Positions 1-5,263 of a DNA stretch of 6,760 bases are shown piece by piece. The notes under the pieces are model-generated. The model did no database searches. It was not told where the DNA came from and saw only the letters and a program-made list of their open reading frames with translations. How positions within the stretch are numbered: the stretch's first letter is position 1; each line of letters starts with the position of its first letter. Made by a program: the position numbers and the translations under genes. Origin of the DNA: an uncultured Collinsella sp. GTDB taxonomy: Bacteria; Actinomycetota; Coriobacteriia; Coriobacteriales; Coriobacteriaceae. The stretch covers positions 1-6,760 of the forward strand of contig USEK01000078.1 of the NCBI GenBank assembly GCA_900553705.1. The letters run 5' to 3'.

Positions 1-23
1 TCGGAGATGTGTATAAGAGACAG
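1..23. other. Residual Nextera/Tn5 sequencing adapter (non-genomic)
   Basis: Bases 5-23 read AGATGTGTATAAGAGACAG, the engineered 19-bp Tn5 mosaic end used in Illumina tagmentation libraries. The four bases before it, TCGG, match the read-2 version of that adapter (the read-1 version has CGTC there). This is artificial sequence left at a contig end, not a natural transposon end. The apparent ATG at 9 lies inside it and is not a gene start. Genomic sequence begins at 24. Confidence 0.97.
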
Positions 24-419
24 TATGCGTATGCCGATGAGCGCCTATCGATCGGCGACTACGTGCTCACGGGCGGCGAGCTGCCCGCTATGGTCGTAGC
101 CGATGCCGTCGTACGGCTCATTCCCGGAGCCTTGGGCGACGAGATGAGCAACGTGGACGAGTCCTTCTCGACCGCCGAGGACGGTGGCCTGCTCGAGTAC
201 GCGCAGTACACCCGCCCCGCCGAGTTCAATGGCGAGGGCGTGCCGCCGGTGCTCGTAAGCGGCGACCACGCCAAGGTCGATGCCTGGCGTCGCAAAAACG
301 CCATCGAGCGTACCTGTCGCTGGCGTCCCGACCTGATCGAGACGGCGCGGCTCACGCCCGAGGAGCGTGCGTACGCGCAGGAGATCCTGGACGCTTCGTA
401 TTCGCAGAGCGAGGAGTGA
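24..419 (+). CDS. trmD: tRNA (guanine37-N1)-methyltransferase TrmD, C-terminal part (5' truncated)
   Basis: TrmD uses S-adenosylmethionine to methylate N1 of G37 in tRNAs, next to the anticodon, which prevents +1 frameshifting. About 131 residues are present. They begin just before the SPOUT-knot motif LSIGDYVLTGGELPAM and continue through VRLIPGALGDE, the loop LLEYAQYTRP, VPPVLVSGDHAKVDAWRR and the C-terminal tRNA-binding helices. Compared with E. coli TrmD (255 aa), roughly the first 123 residues are missing because the contig starts here, behind adapter sequence; this is not a biological truncation. The residue aligned with the catalytic Asp169 of E. coli is Glu (codon 159-161), preceded by Asp (156-158), and the loop after it (STAEDGG) is a few residues longer than in E. 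coli. The Arg154 equivalent is codon 114-116. The stop overlaps the start region of lepB, so the two genes are probably co-transcribed. Confidence 0.95.
   Translation, partial: YAYADERLSIGDYVLTGGELPAMVVADAVVRLIPGALGDEMSNVDESFSTAEDGGLLEYAQYTRPAEFNGEGVPPVLVSGDHAKVDAWRRKNAIERTCRWRPDLIETARLTPEERAYAQEILDASYSQSEE
412..416 (+). promoter_or_regulatory. Ribosome-binding site of lepB inside the end of trmD
   Basis: AGGAG lies in the last two sense codons of trmD, 5 bases before the ATG at 422. It favours that ATG over the in-frame GTG at 416, which overlaps the motif itself and has no site of its own. The layout implies translational coupling of trmD and lepB. Confidence 0.8.
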
Positions 420-421
420 GA

Positions 422-985
422 ATGGTTCCATCGCAGCATTCCGTGCTAAAGGGTGCGTTTGAGTGGGTCGTGGTTGTCGCGATCGCGCTGGTCGCCACCT
501 TCTTGATTCGCTCGTTTGTGGTCGAACCCTTTGTGGTGCCCACCGGCTCCATGGAGTCCACGATCGAGATCGGAGACCAGATTCTGGCGCAGAAGGTGAC
601 GCTCGAACTCGGACAGCCCGTCAAGCAAGGCGATATCGTGGTGTTCCACAACCCCGATGCCATGTCCGAGCATGACGTGCTGGTAAAGCGCGTCATCGCC
701 ACGGCCGGCCAGACGGTCGACCTGCAGGATGGCAAGGTCGTCGTCGATGGCCAGGTGCTCGATGAGGACTATACGACCGGCATGAGCTGGCCGCTTTCGG
801 TCCAAGCCCCCGGCGCTCAGGTGAGCTATCCCTACACCGTCCCTGACGACTGTGTGTGGGTGATGGGCGACAACCGCGAGAACTCTGCTGACTCCCGCTA
901 CTTTGGCCCGGTCGACCGCTCCGACTTGATCGCCGTGGCGCTTGTGCGCTACTGGCCGCTCAACCGTATCGGCGCTATCGATTAA
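422..985 (+). CDS. lepB: Signal peptidase I
   Basis: Type I signal peptidase: a membrane-anchored serine protease with a Ser/Lys dyad that cleaves signal peptides from exported proteins on the outer face of the cytoplasmic membrane. The 187-residue product has a short N-terminal stretch, one hydrophobic segment at about residues 13-29, then the family motifs in order: box B PTGSMEST (40-47, nucleophile Ser43), box D DVLVKRVIATAGQ (85-97, general base Lys89), and box E GDNRENSADSRYFGPV (149-164). The single membrane anchor and short length are typical of Gram-positive forms rather than the longer two-anchor E. coli enzyme. All catalytic residues are present, so it should be active. The ATG at 422 is chosen for its ribosome-binding site at 412-416. 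It lies 2 bases after the trmD stop; trmD-lepB adjacency is seen in many Gram-positive genomes. Confidence 0.96.
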   Translation: MVPSQHSVLKGAFEWVVVVAIALVATFLIRSFVVEPFVVPTGSMESTIEIGDQILAQKVTLELGQPVKQGDIVVFHNPDAMSEHDVLVKRVIATAGQTVDLQDGKVVVDGQVLDEDYTTGMSWPLSVQAPGAQVSYPYTVPDDCVWVMGDNRENSADSRYFGPVDRSDLIAVALVRYWPLNRIGAID

Positions 986-992
986 AAACCGC

Positions 993-998
993 TATAGT
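993..998 (+). promoter_or_regulatory. Possible -10 promoter element upstream of glyQ
   Basis: The 59-base gap between lepB and glyQ contains TATAGT, followed by a tandem AGTAC AGTAC (996-1005). The same octamer TATAGTAC recurs upstream of ppdK (5183-5190). No recognisable TTGACA-like -35 box lies 16-19 bases upstream, so this is a tentative call resting on the -10 match, the position and the recurrence. It would give glyQS its own start despite the co-directed trmD-lepB upstream. The gap is far too short for a glycine T-box leader. Confidence 0.4.
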
Positions 999-1044
999 AC
1001 AGTACCTAACCGTGTAATCGTTTCGACGAGGGGATATTAGAGGC

Positions 1045-1956
1045 ATGAACGCTTCACCGCTTTCCTTCCAAGACATCATCCTGCGCCTTCAGCAGTACTG
1101 GGGCGAGCAGGGCTGCGTCATTATGCAGCCCTATGACTCCGAGGTCGGTGCCGGTACTTTCCATACCGCGACCACGCTTCGCTCGCTCGGTCCCGCCGAG
1201 TGGCGCACCTGCTATGCGCAGCCCTGCCGCCGTCCCGCCGACGGCCGCTACGGCGAGAACCCCAACCGCATGCAGCACTACTATCAGTTCCAGGTGCTCA
1301 TCAAGCCCTCGCCGGTCAACGCCCAGGAGCTCTACCTGGGTTCGCTGGCCGCCATTGGCCTGGACCCCAACGACCATGACGTCCGCTTTGTCGAGGACGA
1401 CTGGGAGAGCCCGACGCTCGGCGCCTGGGGCCTTGGCTGGGAGGTCTGGCTCAATGGCATGGAGGTCACGCAGTTTACGTACTTCCAGCAGGTGGGCGGC
1501 ATCGAGGTCGACCCCGTGCCCGTCGAGATCACCTATGGCCTGGAGCGTATCGCCATGTACGCCCAGGGCGTCAACTCGGTCTACGACCTGGTGTGGAGCT
1601 ACCTGCCCGACGGCACGCCCATGACCTACGGCGACGTGTTCCTGGAGAACGAGCGCGAGTTCAGCGCCTACAACTTTGAGGTCGCCAACGTCGAGATGAT
1701 GCGTCAGAAGTTTGACGACTACGAGGCCGAGTGCCACTCCTGCCTGGAGCGCAAGCTGCCGCTGCCGGCATATGACTGCGTCATGAAGTGCAGCCATGCC
1801 TTCAACCTGCTCGATGCCCGCGGTGCGCTTTCCGCAGTCGAGCGCGCCAACTACATCCTGCGCGTCCGCGCCGTCGCCAAGGCGTGCTGCGAGGCCTATA
1901 TGGCCGAGGTCGCCGGAATCAACGAGAATGCCGATCAGGAAGGCGAGGTGGCGTAA
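1045..1956 (+). CDS. glyQ: Glycyl-tRNA synthetase, alpha subunit
   Basis: Catalytic subunit of the bacterial alpha2beta2 class II glycyl-tRNA synthetase, which activates glycine with ATP and charges tRNA-Gly together with GlyS. The 303 residues match the family's usual length of about 300. Visible conserved blocks are the N-terminal IILRLQQYWGEQGCVIMQPYD (residues 11-31), GAGTFHTATTLRSLGPAEW (35-53), RMQHYYQFQV (75-84, class II motif 2 region), GLGWEVWLNGMEVTQFTYFQ (129-148), EITYGLERIAMY (161-172, motif 3 region) and FNLLDARGALSAVERANYILR (253-273). The C-terminal half is rich in cysteine: C230-H-S-C233, C245, C250 and C281-C282. The start ATG is preceded by GAGGGG at 1028-1033, 11 bases away, and by a closer AGAGG at 1039-1043, so the ribosome-binding site is not ideally spaced. 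glyS follows after 3 bases, so the two subunits form one transcription unit. Confidence 0.97.
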   Translation: MNASPLSFQDIILRLQQYWGEQGCVIMQPYDSEVGAGTFHTATTLRSLGPAEWRTCYAQPCRRPADGRYGENPNRMQHYYQFQVLIKPSPVNAQELYLGSLAAIGLDPNDHDVRFVEDDWESPTLGAWGLGWEVWLNGMEVTQFTYFQQVGGIEVDPVPVEITYGLERIAMYAQGVNSVYDLVWSYLPDGTPMTYGDVFLENEREFSAYNFEVANVEMMRQKFDDYEAECHSCLERKLPLPAYDCVMKCSHAFNLLDARGALSAVERANYILRVRAVAKACCEAYMAEVAGINENADQEGEVA

Positions 1957-1959
1957 GCC

Positions 1960-4055
1960 ATGGCAGACGCTAAGGATTTCCTGTTTGAGATCGGTACGGA
2001 GGAAATGCCCTCTGCACCGCTGAACAATGCCGTCAAGCAGCTTGGCACCATGATCGCCAAGGGTCTCGACGAGGCCGGTCTGGCCCACGGCGAGGTCCGC
2101 GTGATCTCGAGCCCGCGTCGCCTGGCTGCGCTCGTTGCCGACGTCGCCACCGCGACCGATGAGGTTCACGAGGTCAAGCGCGGCCCCGCGGCCAACATCG
2201 CCTTCGATGCCGACGGTAACGCCACCAAGGCCGCCCAGGGCTTCGCCCGCAAGTGCGGTGTGGCTGCCGAGGATCTGATCCGTCGCGAGGACACCGACGG
2301 CCGTGAGTACGTATTTGCCGAGAAGAACATTCCTCCGCCCCGGCCATCCCGATCCTGACGGCCCTGTGCGAGAAGACCATCGCCGGCCTGCAGTGGCCCA
2401 ACTACCGCTCTCAGCGCTGGGGTCACGAGCACGCCACGTTCGTGCGTCCGGTCCGCTGGATCTGCTGCCTTCTGGGCGAGGACGTCGTGCCCGTGTCGTT
2501 TGCCGACGTGACGAGCGGCAACACCACGCGCGGCCACCGCGTGCTTGGTCCCGGTGACCATGTCGTCGCCAGCCCCGCCGTCTACGAGCAGGTGCTCGAG
2601 GACGCCGGCGTGCTCTCTGCCGAGCGCCGTCGCGAGGCCATCCTTGCCGGTATCGCCGAGGTCGAGGCTGCGCGCCCCGGCTGCCACGTCGATACGCCCA
2701 AGAAGGTCTTCGAGGAGGTCATCAACCTCTGCGAGTGGCCGACGGTGCTTGTCGGCACCTTCGACGAGGAGTTCCTCAAGGTCCCGCACGAGATCATCTG
2801 CGAGTCTATGCTCACCAACCAGCGCTACTTCCCGATATATGACAGCGAGGGCAAGCTGACGCGTGAGTTCGTGGTCGTCTCCAACAGTAAGCCCGAGAAT
2901 GCCGAGCGCGTGATCGACGGCAACGAGCGTGTCGTGCGCGCCCGCCTGGACGACGCCAAGTTCTTCTACGAGGAGGATCTGAAGATCTCCCTCGACGAGT
3001 TCCGTGAGCGCCTGGCCAAGGTCGCCTTCCAGGAGAAGCTCGGCAGCGTGCTTGCCAAGTCCGAGCGTATTGAGCAGCTCGCGCTCGCTATTGCCCGCGA
3101 GGCTCACCTGGGTGCCCACCTGGCCGCCGATGCCGGCCGCGCCGCTCACCTGTGCAAGGCCGACCTGGTGTCCAACGCCGTCGTCGAGTTCACGAGCCAG
3201 CAGGGCGTGATGGGCGGTTACTACGCCAGCGCGATGGGGGAGAACGACGAGGTCGCTCATGCTATCCGCGATCACTATCGTCCCCGCTTTGCTGGCGACG
3301 AGCTGCCCGAGGGCACCGCTGGCTGCATCGTGGCCTGCGCCGACAAGCTCGATACCATTGCCGGCATCTTTGCCATCGGCGAGCCCCCGACCGGCTCTTC
3401 CGACCCGTACGCGCTGCGTCGTGCCGCCATCGGCATCATCAACATCCTGCGCGACCGCCTGCCGATCGACCCCACGTCGCTCATCGACTTTGCGCTCGAG
3501 CTCTATAGCGAGCAGGGTATTGTGTTCGACGCCGCCGAGGTCGCCCAGCAGGTTTGCGACTTCTTCCACGGCCGTTTGGTGAGCATGGCCCGCGACGAGA
3601 AGATCCCGGCCGACACCGTTGCCGCCGTTTCCGCGGTGCACATCATTGCCCCGTCGGTCTTCTTCGCCCGCTGCGCCGCCCTCGATGAGGCCCGCAAGAA
3701 CGACGCCGAGACCTTCGACAACCTGGCGACCGCTTACGCCCGCGCGGCGCATATCTCCAAGCCCGAGCTGGGCGCGGAGTACGATCGCGCTCTGATGGGC
3801 GAGGTCGAGCTTGCGCTTGCCGACGCCTCCGAGGCTGCTCAGACCGCCGTCGATGCCGCTCTCGCCGCCGAGGATTATCCTGCCGCGTTTGCCGCTCTGG
3901 CCGCCCTACGTGCGCCCATCGACCGTTTCTTTGACGAGGTTATGGTCATGGACAAGGACGAGCAGCTCCGCGATAATCGCCTTAAGCTGCTCAACCGCTT
4001 CGAGGCCGTTTTCTCCGGCATCGCCAACATTGGTGAGCTTGCCCGCAAAAAGTAA
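1960..4055 (+). CDS. glyS: Glycyl-tRNA synthetase, beta subunit, interrupted by a one-base frameshift in this sequence
   Basis: GlyS is the tRNA-recognition and structural subunit that pairs with GlyQ. From ATG 1960 (GAGGTG at 1945-1950, 9 bases upstream) the frame reads LFEIGTEEMP and SSPRRLAALV, up to EYVFAEKNI at about 2331, then hits TGA at 2356-2358. From about 2334 the -1 frame continues family sequence without a break: SAPAIPILTALCEKTI, FVRPVRWICCLLGE, SGNTTRGHR, RARLDDAKFFYEEDLK (residues 327-342 of the repaired protein), DHYRPRFAGDELP (438-450), ADKLDTIAGIFAIGEPPTGS (461-480), and a C-terminal DALR-type anticodon-binding domain (about 652-681). Adding one base gives 698 residues, close to E. 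coli GlyS (689). The C-terminal frame alone could start only at internal codons such as GTG 2442 and would lack the N-terminal domain. Because the rest of the gene is intact with normal codon use, and no other glycyl-tRNA synthetase is in view, a sequence error is likelier than a true pseudogene. Confidence 0.93.
2329..2340 (+). other. Site of the single-base deletion in glyS
   Basis: The sequence here is ATTCCTCCGCCC. Homology continues in the first frame through Asn-Ile (AAC ATT) and in the -1 frame from TCC GCC CCG GCC (Ser-Ala-Pro-Ala). Restoring one base, for example a third C after ATT, joins the frames as Asn-Ile-Pro-Ser-Ala-Pro-Ala. The exact missing base cannot be fixed from this sequence alone. 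No canonical X XXY YYZ slippery heptamer is present. Confidence 0.85.
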
Positions 4056-4062
4056 GCTAGCC

Positions 4063-4076
4063 TGCGCATAAGCGCA
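4063..4076 (+). other. Small perfect inverted repeat before the PDRP ribosome-binding site
   Basis: TGCGC (4063-4067) and GCGCA (4072-4076) are perfect reverse complements around the loop ATAA. The element sits in the 34-base gap between glyS and the PDRP gene, ending one base before the AAGGAG ribosome-binding site (4078-4083). It has no T-run after it, so it is not an intrinsic terminator. A 5-bp stem is short and may be chance. Confidence 0.35.
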
Positions 4077-4089
4077 AAAGGAGCCCCGC

Positions 4090-4965
4090 ATGGATTGCCC
4101 GGTCACCGCTCGTCCCACCGTTATCGTTATCTCCGACTCGCTTGGAGATACCGCTTGTGAGGTGGTGCTTGCGGCGTCCGGGCAATTTGATGAAGGGGCT
4201 TTTCGTGTTTTACGTCTGCCTAAGGTGACCTCGGTGGAGCAGGTCAAATCGTTTGTGGGCCCGCGAGTCGATGCCGACCATCGCGATATCGCCGTGTTCC
4301 ATACCATCGTCGACCCGGCGCTTCGTGCTCGCGTGCTCGACTACTTGGGCATGCTGCACGTTCGCTCGGTCGACCTGATCGGCCCGACGCTTGCGGTGCT
4401 GTCGTCGCTTATTGGCGTGCCGCCCAAGGGCGTTGCGGGTGTGATCCATAAGACCGATGACCGGTATTTCCGCCGCATCGAGGCCATGGAGTACTTTGTC
4501 GAGCACGATGACGGGCGCGGCTGCGACGATCTGTCTGATGCCGATATCGTGCTGCTGGGTGTATCCCGCACGTCCAAGACGCCGCTGTCGATGTATTTGG
4601 CCTATCAGGGCTACAAGGTCGCCAACGTTCCGTTGGCGCACGGTATGGAGCCGCCCAAGTCGATTTACGAGGTCGATCCGTTGCGGTTGTTCGGCCTGAT
4701 TTCGACCGTCGACGTTATTTCTGAGATTCGCGATAGCCGCTTGGGCGACGACTATGCCCGTGCCGTTGCCGGCTCCTATGCCGAGCCCGAGAGTGTGCGC
4801 AGTGAGCTCGAGGAGGCCCGTGCCCTCATGAAGCGTCTGGGTTGCTATGTGGTGCGCACCGACGGCAAGGCCATCGAGGAGAGCGCCTCCGAGATCATCA
4901 GCCACTTGGAGGAAATCCAAGAAGCCCGCGCCCGCCGCGCCGCCCGCCGAGCCCAGCAAAGTTAA
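4090..4965 (+). CDS. Pyruvate, phosphate dikinase regulatory protein (PDRP; DUF299 kinase/pyrophosphorylase)
   Basis: Bifunctional regulator of PPDK: it inactivates the enzyme by ADP-dependent phosphorylation of a threonine near the catalytic histidine and reactivates it by phosphate-dependent dephosphorylation that releases pyrophosphate. The 291 residues match the family in length and motifs: VIVISDSLGDTAC (11-23), VPPKGVAGVIHKTDDRYFRRIEAMEYFVEHDDG (110-142), the P-loop-like GVSRTSKTPLSMYLA (157-171), YKVANVPL (175-182) and the C-terminal SVRSELEEARALMKRLGC (235-252). A basic, alanine-rich tail (about 278-291) ends the protein. The homologous PEP synthase regulator PpsR is the main alternative, but ppdK lies immediately downstream on the same strand, which favours a PPDK partner. 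AAGGAG at 4078-4083, 6 bases upstream, supports this ATG. The gene is 34 bases behind glyS and may be transcribed with it. No convincing intrinsic terminator follows. Confidence 0.93.
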   Translation: MDCPVTARPTVIVISDSLGDTACEVVLAASGQFDEGAFRVLRLPKVTSVEQVKSFVGPRVDADHRDIAVFHTIVDPALRARVLDYLGMLHVRSVDLIGPTLAVLSSLIGVPPKGVAGVIHKTDDRYFRRIEAMEYFVEHDDGRGCDDLSDADIVLLGVSRTSKTPLSMYLAYQGYKVANVPLAHGMEPPKSIYEVDPLRLFGLISTVDVISEIRDSRLGDDYARAVAGSYAEPESVRSELEEARALMKRLGCYVVRTDGKAIEESASEIISHLEEIQEARARRAARRAQQS

Positions 4966-4978
4966 CTCATTTCGGTAG

Positions 4979-5022
4979 CTAAAAATGCACCGTCTCAAAA
5001 AGACTACCTAAAAATAATGCAC
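4979..5022. repeat. Imperfect direct repeat CTAAAAA(TAA)TGCAC
   Basis: CTAAAAATGCAC (4979-4990) recurs as CTAAAAATAATGCAC (5008-5022), the same 12 bases with a three-base insertion. A weak stem, GTCT (4992-4995) with AGAC (5001-5004), optionally extended by GGTA (4974-4977) with TACC (5005-5008), lies between or across the copies. It has no downstream T-run, so it is not a good + strand terminator. Function unknown; possibly a protein-binding site or part of a dispersed intergenic repeat. Confidence 0.6.
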
Positions 5023-5050
5023 GATATTGGTAAAGCGATTTAGCAAAGAA

Positions 5051-5080
5051 CTTGCATTTGACCTGCAATTCTCTTGCATT
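5051..5080. repeat. CTTGCATT repeated at a 22-base interval
   Basis: CTTGCATT occurs at 5051-5058 and 5073-5080, about two helical turns apart, so both copies face the same side of the DNA. A related TGCAATT lies between them (5064-5070). The core TGCATT is also present on the opposite strand as AATGCA at 4984-4989 and 5016-5021. This arrangement resembles paired operator sites, but no regulator can be named. Confidence 0.5.
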
Positions 5081-5103
5081 GGTATCTTCATAAGGTAACC
5101 ACC

Positions 5104-5141
5104 TTTACCTACCGTTTACCGTCACATTTACCACGTTTACC
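5104..5141. repeat. Four TTTACC repeats upstream of ppdK
   Basis: TTTACC occurs at 5104-5109, 5115-5120, 5127-5132 and 5136-5141, at steps of 11, 12 and 9 bases, close to one helical turn. The inverse GGTAAA occurs at 5029-5034, and the related GGTAACC at 5094-5100. The cluster ends about 40 bases before the -10-like element at 5183, where an activator-binding array would be expected. The binding protein is unknown. Confidence 0.6.
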
Positions 5142-5182
5142 AAACCCCGCGCCCTCTACGCAAGCCCGCTCAATGCCCGCCG

Positions 5183-5188
5183 TATAGT
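5183..5188 (+). promoter_or_regulatory. Possible -10 promoter element of ppdK
   Basis: TATAGT, within TATAGTACC, matches the -10 consensus and repeats the octamer found upstream of glyQ. No good -35 hexamer is present at 16-19 bases upstream, which would suit an activator-dependent promoter. A transcript from here would start at about 5195 and have a leader of about 70 bases. Confidence 0.45.
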
Positions 5189-5195
5189 ACCCTCA

Positions 5196-5216
5196 CGGCC
5201 CGCATCCGGCGGGTCG
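5196..5216 (+). other. Hairpin at the predicted 5' end of the ppdK transcript
   Basis: CGGCCCGC (5196-5203) pairs with GCGGGTCG (5209-5216) around the loop ATCCG: eight pairs including one G-T wobble. The following bases (ATTCGTTACC) contain no T-run, so it is not a standard intrinsic terminator. If transcription starts near 5195, the stem would cap the 5' end of the mRNA. Confidence 0.5.
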
Positions 5217-5250
5217 ATTCGTTACCACGGTCGTGCGCGAGAGCGCATGG

Positions 5251-5257
5251 AAGGGGA
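5251..5257 (+). promoter_or_regulatory. Ribosome-binding site fixing the GTG start of ppdK
   Basis: AAGGGGA ends 6 bases before GTG 5264. The nearby ATG at 5247 is in a different frame, so this site supports the GTG start. Confidence 0.75.
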
Positions 5258-5263
5258 AGTATC

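Larger units (their letters stand above)
4966..5263 (+). promoter_or_regulatory. Long non-coding regulatory region upstream of ppdK
   Basis: This 298-base gap is the only long non-coding stretch in the window. Its first part (about 4966-5150) is clearly more AT-rich than the surrounding genes and holds three sets of short repeats, annotated separately. The second part (about 5150-5263) returns to high GC and contains the -10-like TATAGTAC, a hairpin and the ppdK ribosome-binding site. No open reading frame with a ribosome-binding site was seen; the short frame ATG 4985 to TAA (8 codons) has none. Its length and organisation suggest that ppdK is transcribed from its own controlled promoter rather than only by read-through from the PDRP gene. 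Confidence 0.65.

Noticed and set aside
1..23. Natural transposon end next to trmD
   Set aside because: The sequence is the engineered mosaic end with the library-specific prefix and sits at the very edge of the window, as expected of adapter remnant.
986..1044. Glycine T-box riboswitch upstream of glyQ
   Set aside because: The gap is only 59 bases, too short for a T-box leader, and contains no terminator hairpin or T-box sequence.
1054..2169. 371-codon open frame on the minus strand opposite glyQ
   Set aside because: It mirrors the codon pattern of the GC-rich glyQ on the other strand, has low-complexity composition, resembles no family, and glyQ is certain.
2329..2358. Programmed -1 ribosomal frameshift in glyS
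   Set aside because: No canonical slippery heptamer or obvious stimulatory structure was seen, and GlyS is not known to be made this way. A sequence error or simple mutation is more economical.
2166..3752. 528-codon open frame on the minus strand opposite glyS
   Set aside because: Shadow frame of a GC-rich gene; the + strand shows continuous GlyS homology across the whole stretch.
2442..4055. Independent gene starting at the GTG at 2442
   Set aside because: Homology extends upstream of that codon in the same frame to about 2334 and joins the first half of GlyS; the GTG is an internal Val codon in FVRPVRW.
4985..5011. Eight-codon small ORF in the intergenic region
   Set aside because: No ribosome-binding site precedes it and it lies within the repeat region; nothing supports translation.
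4974..5015. Intrinsic terminator after the PDRP gene (GGTA/TACC with inner GTCT/AGAC)
   Set aside because: The stem is short and interrupted, and it is followed by an A-rich, not T-rich, tract on the + strand.
5104..5141. CRISPR array or phage-type repeat
   Set aside because: The repeat unit is only 6 bases with spacers of 3-6 bases, unlike CRISPR repeats, and there are no cas genes.
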